Shown in pieces: positions 63,255 through 64,000 of a stretch of DNA of 64,000 bases. The number at the start of each line of letters is the position of its first letter. Position 1 is the first letter of the stretch. Source of the stretch: Blastocladiella emersonii ATCC 22665 (taxonomy: Eukaryota; Blastocladiomycota; Blastocladiomycetes; Blastocladiales; Blastocladiaceae). The stretch covers positions 930,001 to 994,000 of the forward strand of contig JANHCV010000004.1 in the NCBI GenBank assembly GCA_025594325.1. The letters are read 5' to 3'. The position numbers and the translations under genes were made by a program. The notes beneath the pieces were generated by a model that did no database searches, had not been told where the DNA came from, and was given only the letters and a program-made list of their open reading frames with translations.

Positions 63255-64000
63255 ATGTCGCGCCCGAACCCGTCCAAGCGCAAGAACCGCCAATACAACC
63301 GCCTGCCCAACGAGGACACGGCGTTACTGCCTGGTCCGCAGGGCGGGCCCATGCCCGGCGCCGGCGCCAGCAGCACGGGCTACGCGGCGCACCCGGGCGC
63401 GGCGGCCGCGGGCGCCAAGCTCAAGCCCAAGCAGCCCAACCGCACGACCAAGACGGCGCAGAAGCTGACGCTGTTCCCCGAGGACGGGCCGACGATGCAG
63501 CCGCTGTTGTCCGAGGACATGCTGCTGCCCGAGGCCGAGGACCTGTTCGACCAGCTCACCCACATCCCGCCCGAGCGCATCGGCAAGCTCGACCGCACCA
63601 AGCTGCCGCGCGTCACCTCCTACTGCGTCGCCAACGCGTACCAGTTCGACGAGCTCATCGAGTTCCTCAAGTCGCGCCCACACGTCACCGCGCCCCGCAA
63701 GTTCGACGAGTGCGTCTACGTCGCCCTCAACTCGTCCGTCGGCCAGGTCGTCCCGCAGCCCGCCAACACCTCGGCCGCCGCGCTCGACGCCATGACCCAC
63801 CACCACCACCCGAACATGCACCTCGGCGCGGGCATGCCCGGCATGAACCCCGGCCTCCCGCCCACGGGCCCGTCGCTCGACCTCATGGAGGCGTACCGCG
63901 CCCACTCCGAGGCCATGGCCATGGGCGCCGGCGTCGGCGCCGCCCAGGAGAAAAAGGGCGAGCTGTTCCTGTTCGAGTACGGCGTCGTGGTGTTCTGGGG
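63255..64000 (+). CDS. RMD1/Sif2-like DUF155 protein, N-terminal part
   Basis: The frame is open from the ATG at 63255 to the right edge (248 codons) without introns. Residues 1-75 are basic and low complexity. Residues about 95-150 read IGKLDRTKLPRVTSYCVANA then YQFDELIEFLKSRP and FDECVYVAL, the start of the DUF155 region. A His/Met/Pro-rich insert follows. The window ends in ELFLFEYGVVVFWG, the conserved DUF155 strand. Yeast Rmd1 and fission-yeast Sif2 are in this family, as is mitochondrial RMND1; the short N-terminus without a presequence favours the cytosolic Rmd1/Sif2 group. The remaining half and any C-terminal membrane segments lie outside. Confidence 0.85.
   Translation, partial: MSRPNPSKRKNRQYNRLPNEDTALLPGPQGGPMPGAGASSTGYAAHPGAAAAGAKLKPKQPNRTTKTAQKLTLFPEDGPTMQPLLSEDMLLPEAEDLFDQLTHIPPERIGKLDRTKLPRVTSYCVANAYQFDELIEFLKSRPHVTAPRKFDECVYVALNSSVGQVVPQPANTSAAALDAMTHHHHPNMHLGAGMPGMNPGLPPTGPSLDLMEAYRAHSEAMAMGAGVGAAQEKKGELFLFEYGVVVFW

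Overview
This window looks like nuclear DNA from a GC-rich eukaryote with compact genes. Open frames are separated by short spacers and interrupted by introns of about 53-70 nt. Most intron donors read GTACG and most acceptors TAG or CAG, usually with a CTGAC or CTAAC-like branch site. Coding sequence has very strong GC3, so nearly every gene casts long shadow frames on the other strand. The gene set includes SEC7, PMR1-type Ca2+-ATPase, PRP28, ORC1, HIS2, PUP2, RMD1-like, a receptor with cysteine-rich repeats and several membrane helices, an Ena/VASP protein, a severin, and F-box/ankyrin-like proteins. This best fits an early-diverging zoosporic fungus (Blastocladiomycota-like) or another unicellular opisthokont or relative. 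That placement is inference; no rRNA or other decisive marker is present.

Layout: 1-8.6 kb holds glycine dehydrogenase (cut by the window edge) and three minus-strand genes of unknown or weakly known function. 8.8-18.8 kb holds the most unusual cluster: a small kinase-like protein without catalytic residues, an alpha/beta-hydrolase-like protein whose nucleophile elbow has Gly instead of Ser, and two large head-to-head paralogues (1184 and 1168 aa). The paralogues share a hydrophobic/helical N-terminus, a degenerate kinase-like domain at the same residue position, and a Sel1-like C-terminus. 19.8-24.3 kb has a multi-pass membrane protein and a convergent receptor-like gene with broken reading frame. 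24.8-42.6 kb is mostly conserved housekeeping: SEC7, a DUF1764 protein, ribosomal protein eL33, PMR1, a DUF2358 protein, Ena/VASP, ORC1 and a small membrane-hairpin protein.

43-49.3 kb is an accessory stretch of lower GC with rapidly evolving or decaying genes: a low-complexity protein broken by an 8-bp tandem duplication, an F-box-like gene with a C-terminal frame slip, and an F-box/ankyrin gene followed in the same frame by a dead copy. 49.3-64 kb returns to dense conserved genes: cyclophilin directly abutting a SET-domain gene, a DNAJC7-type co-chaperone, a SWIM zinc-finger protein, severin, proteasome alpha-5, a hotdog thioesterase-like protein, histidinol phosphatase, an ABITRAM-like protein, PRP28, and the start of an RMD1-like gene.

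Exon boundaries were placed by hand from frame continuity and splice signals. Totals divisible by three are stated where checked. Functions are read from motifs only; no searches were run.
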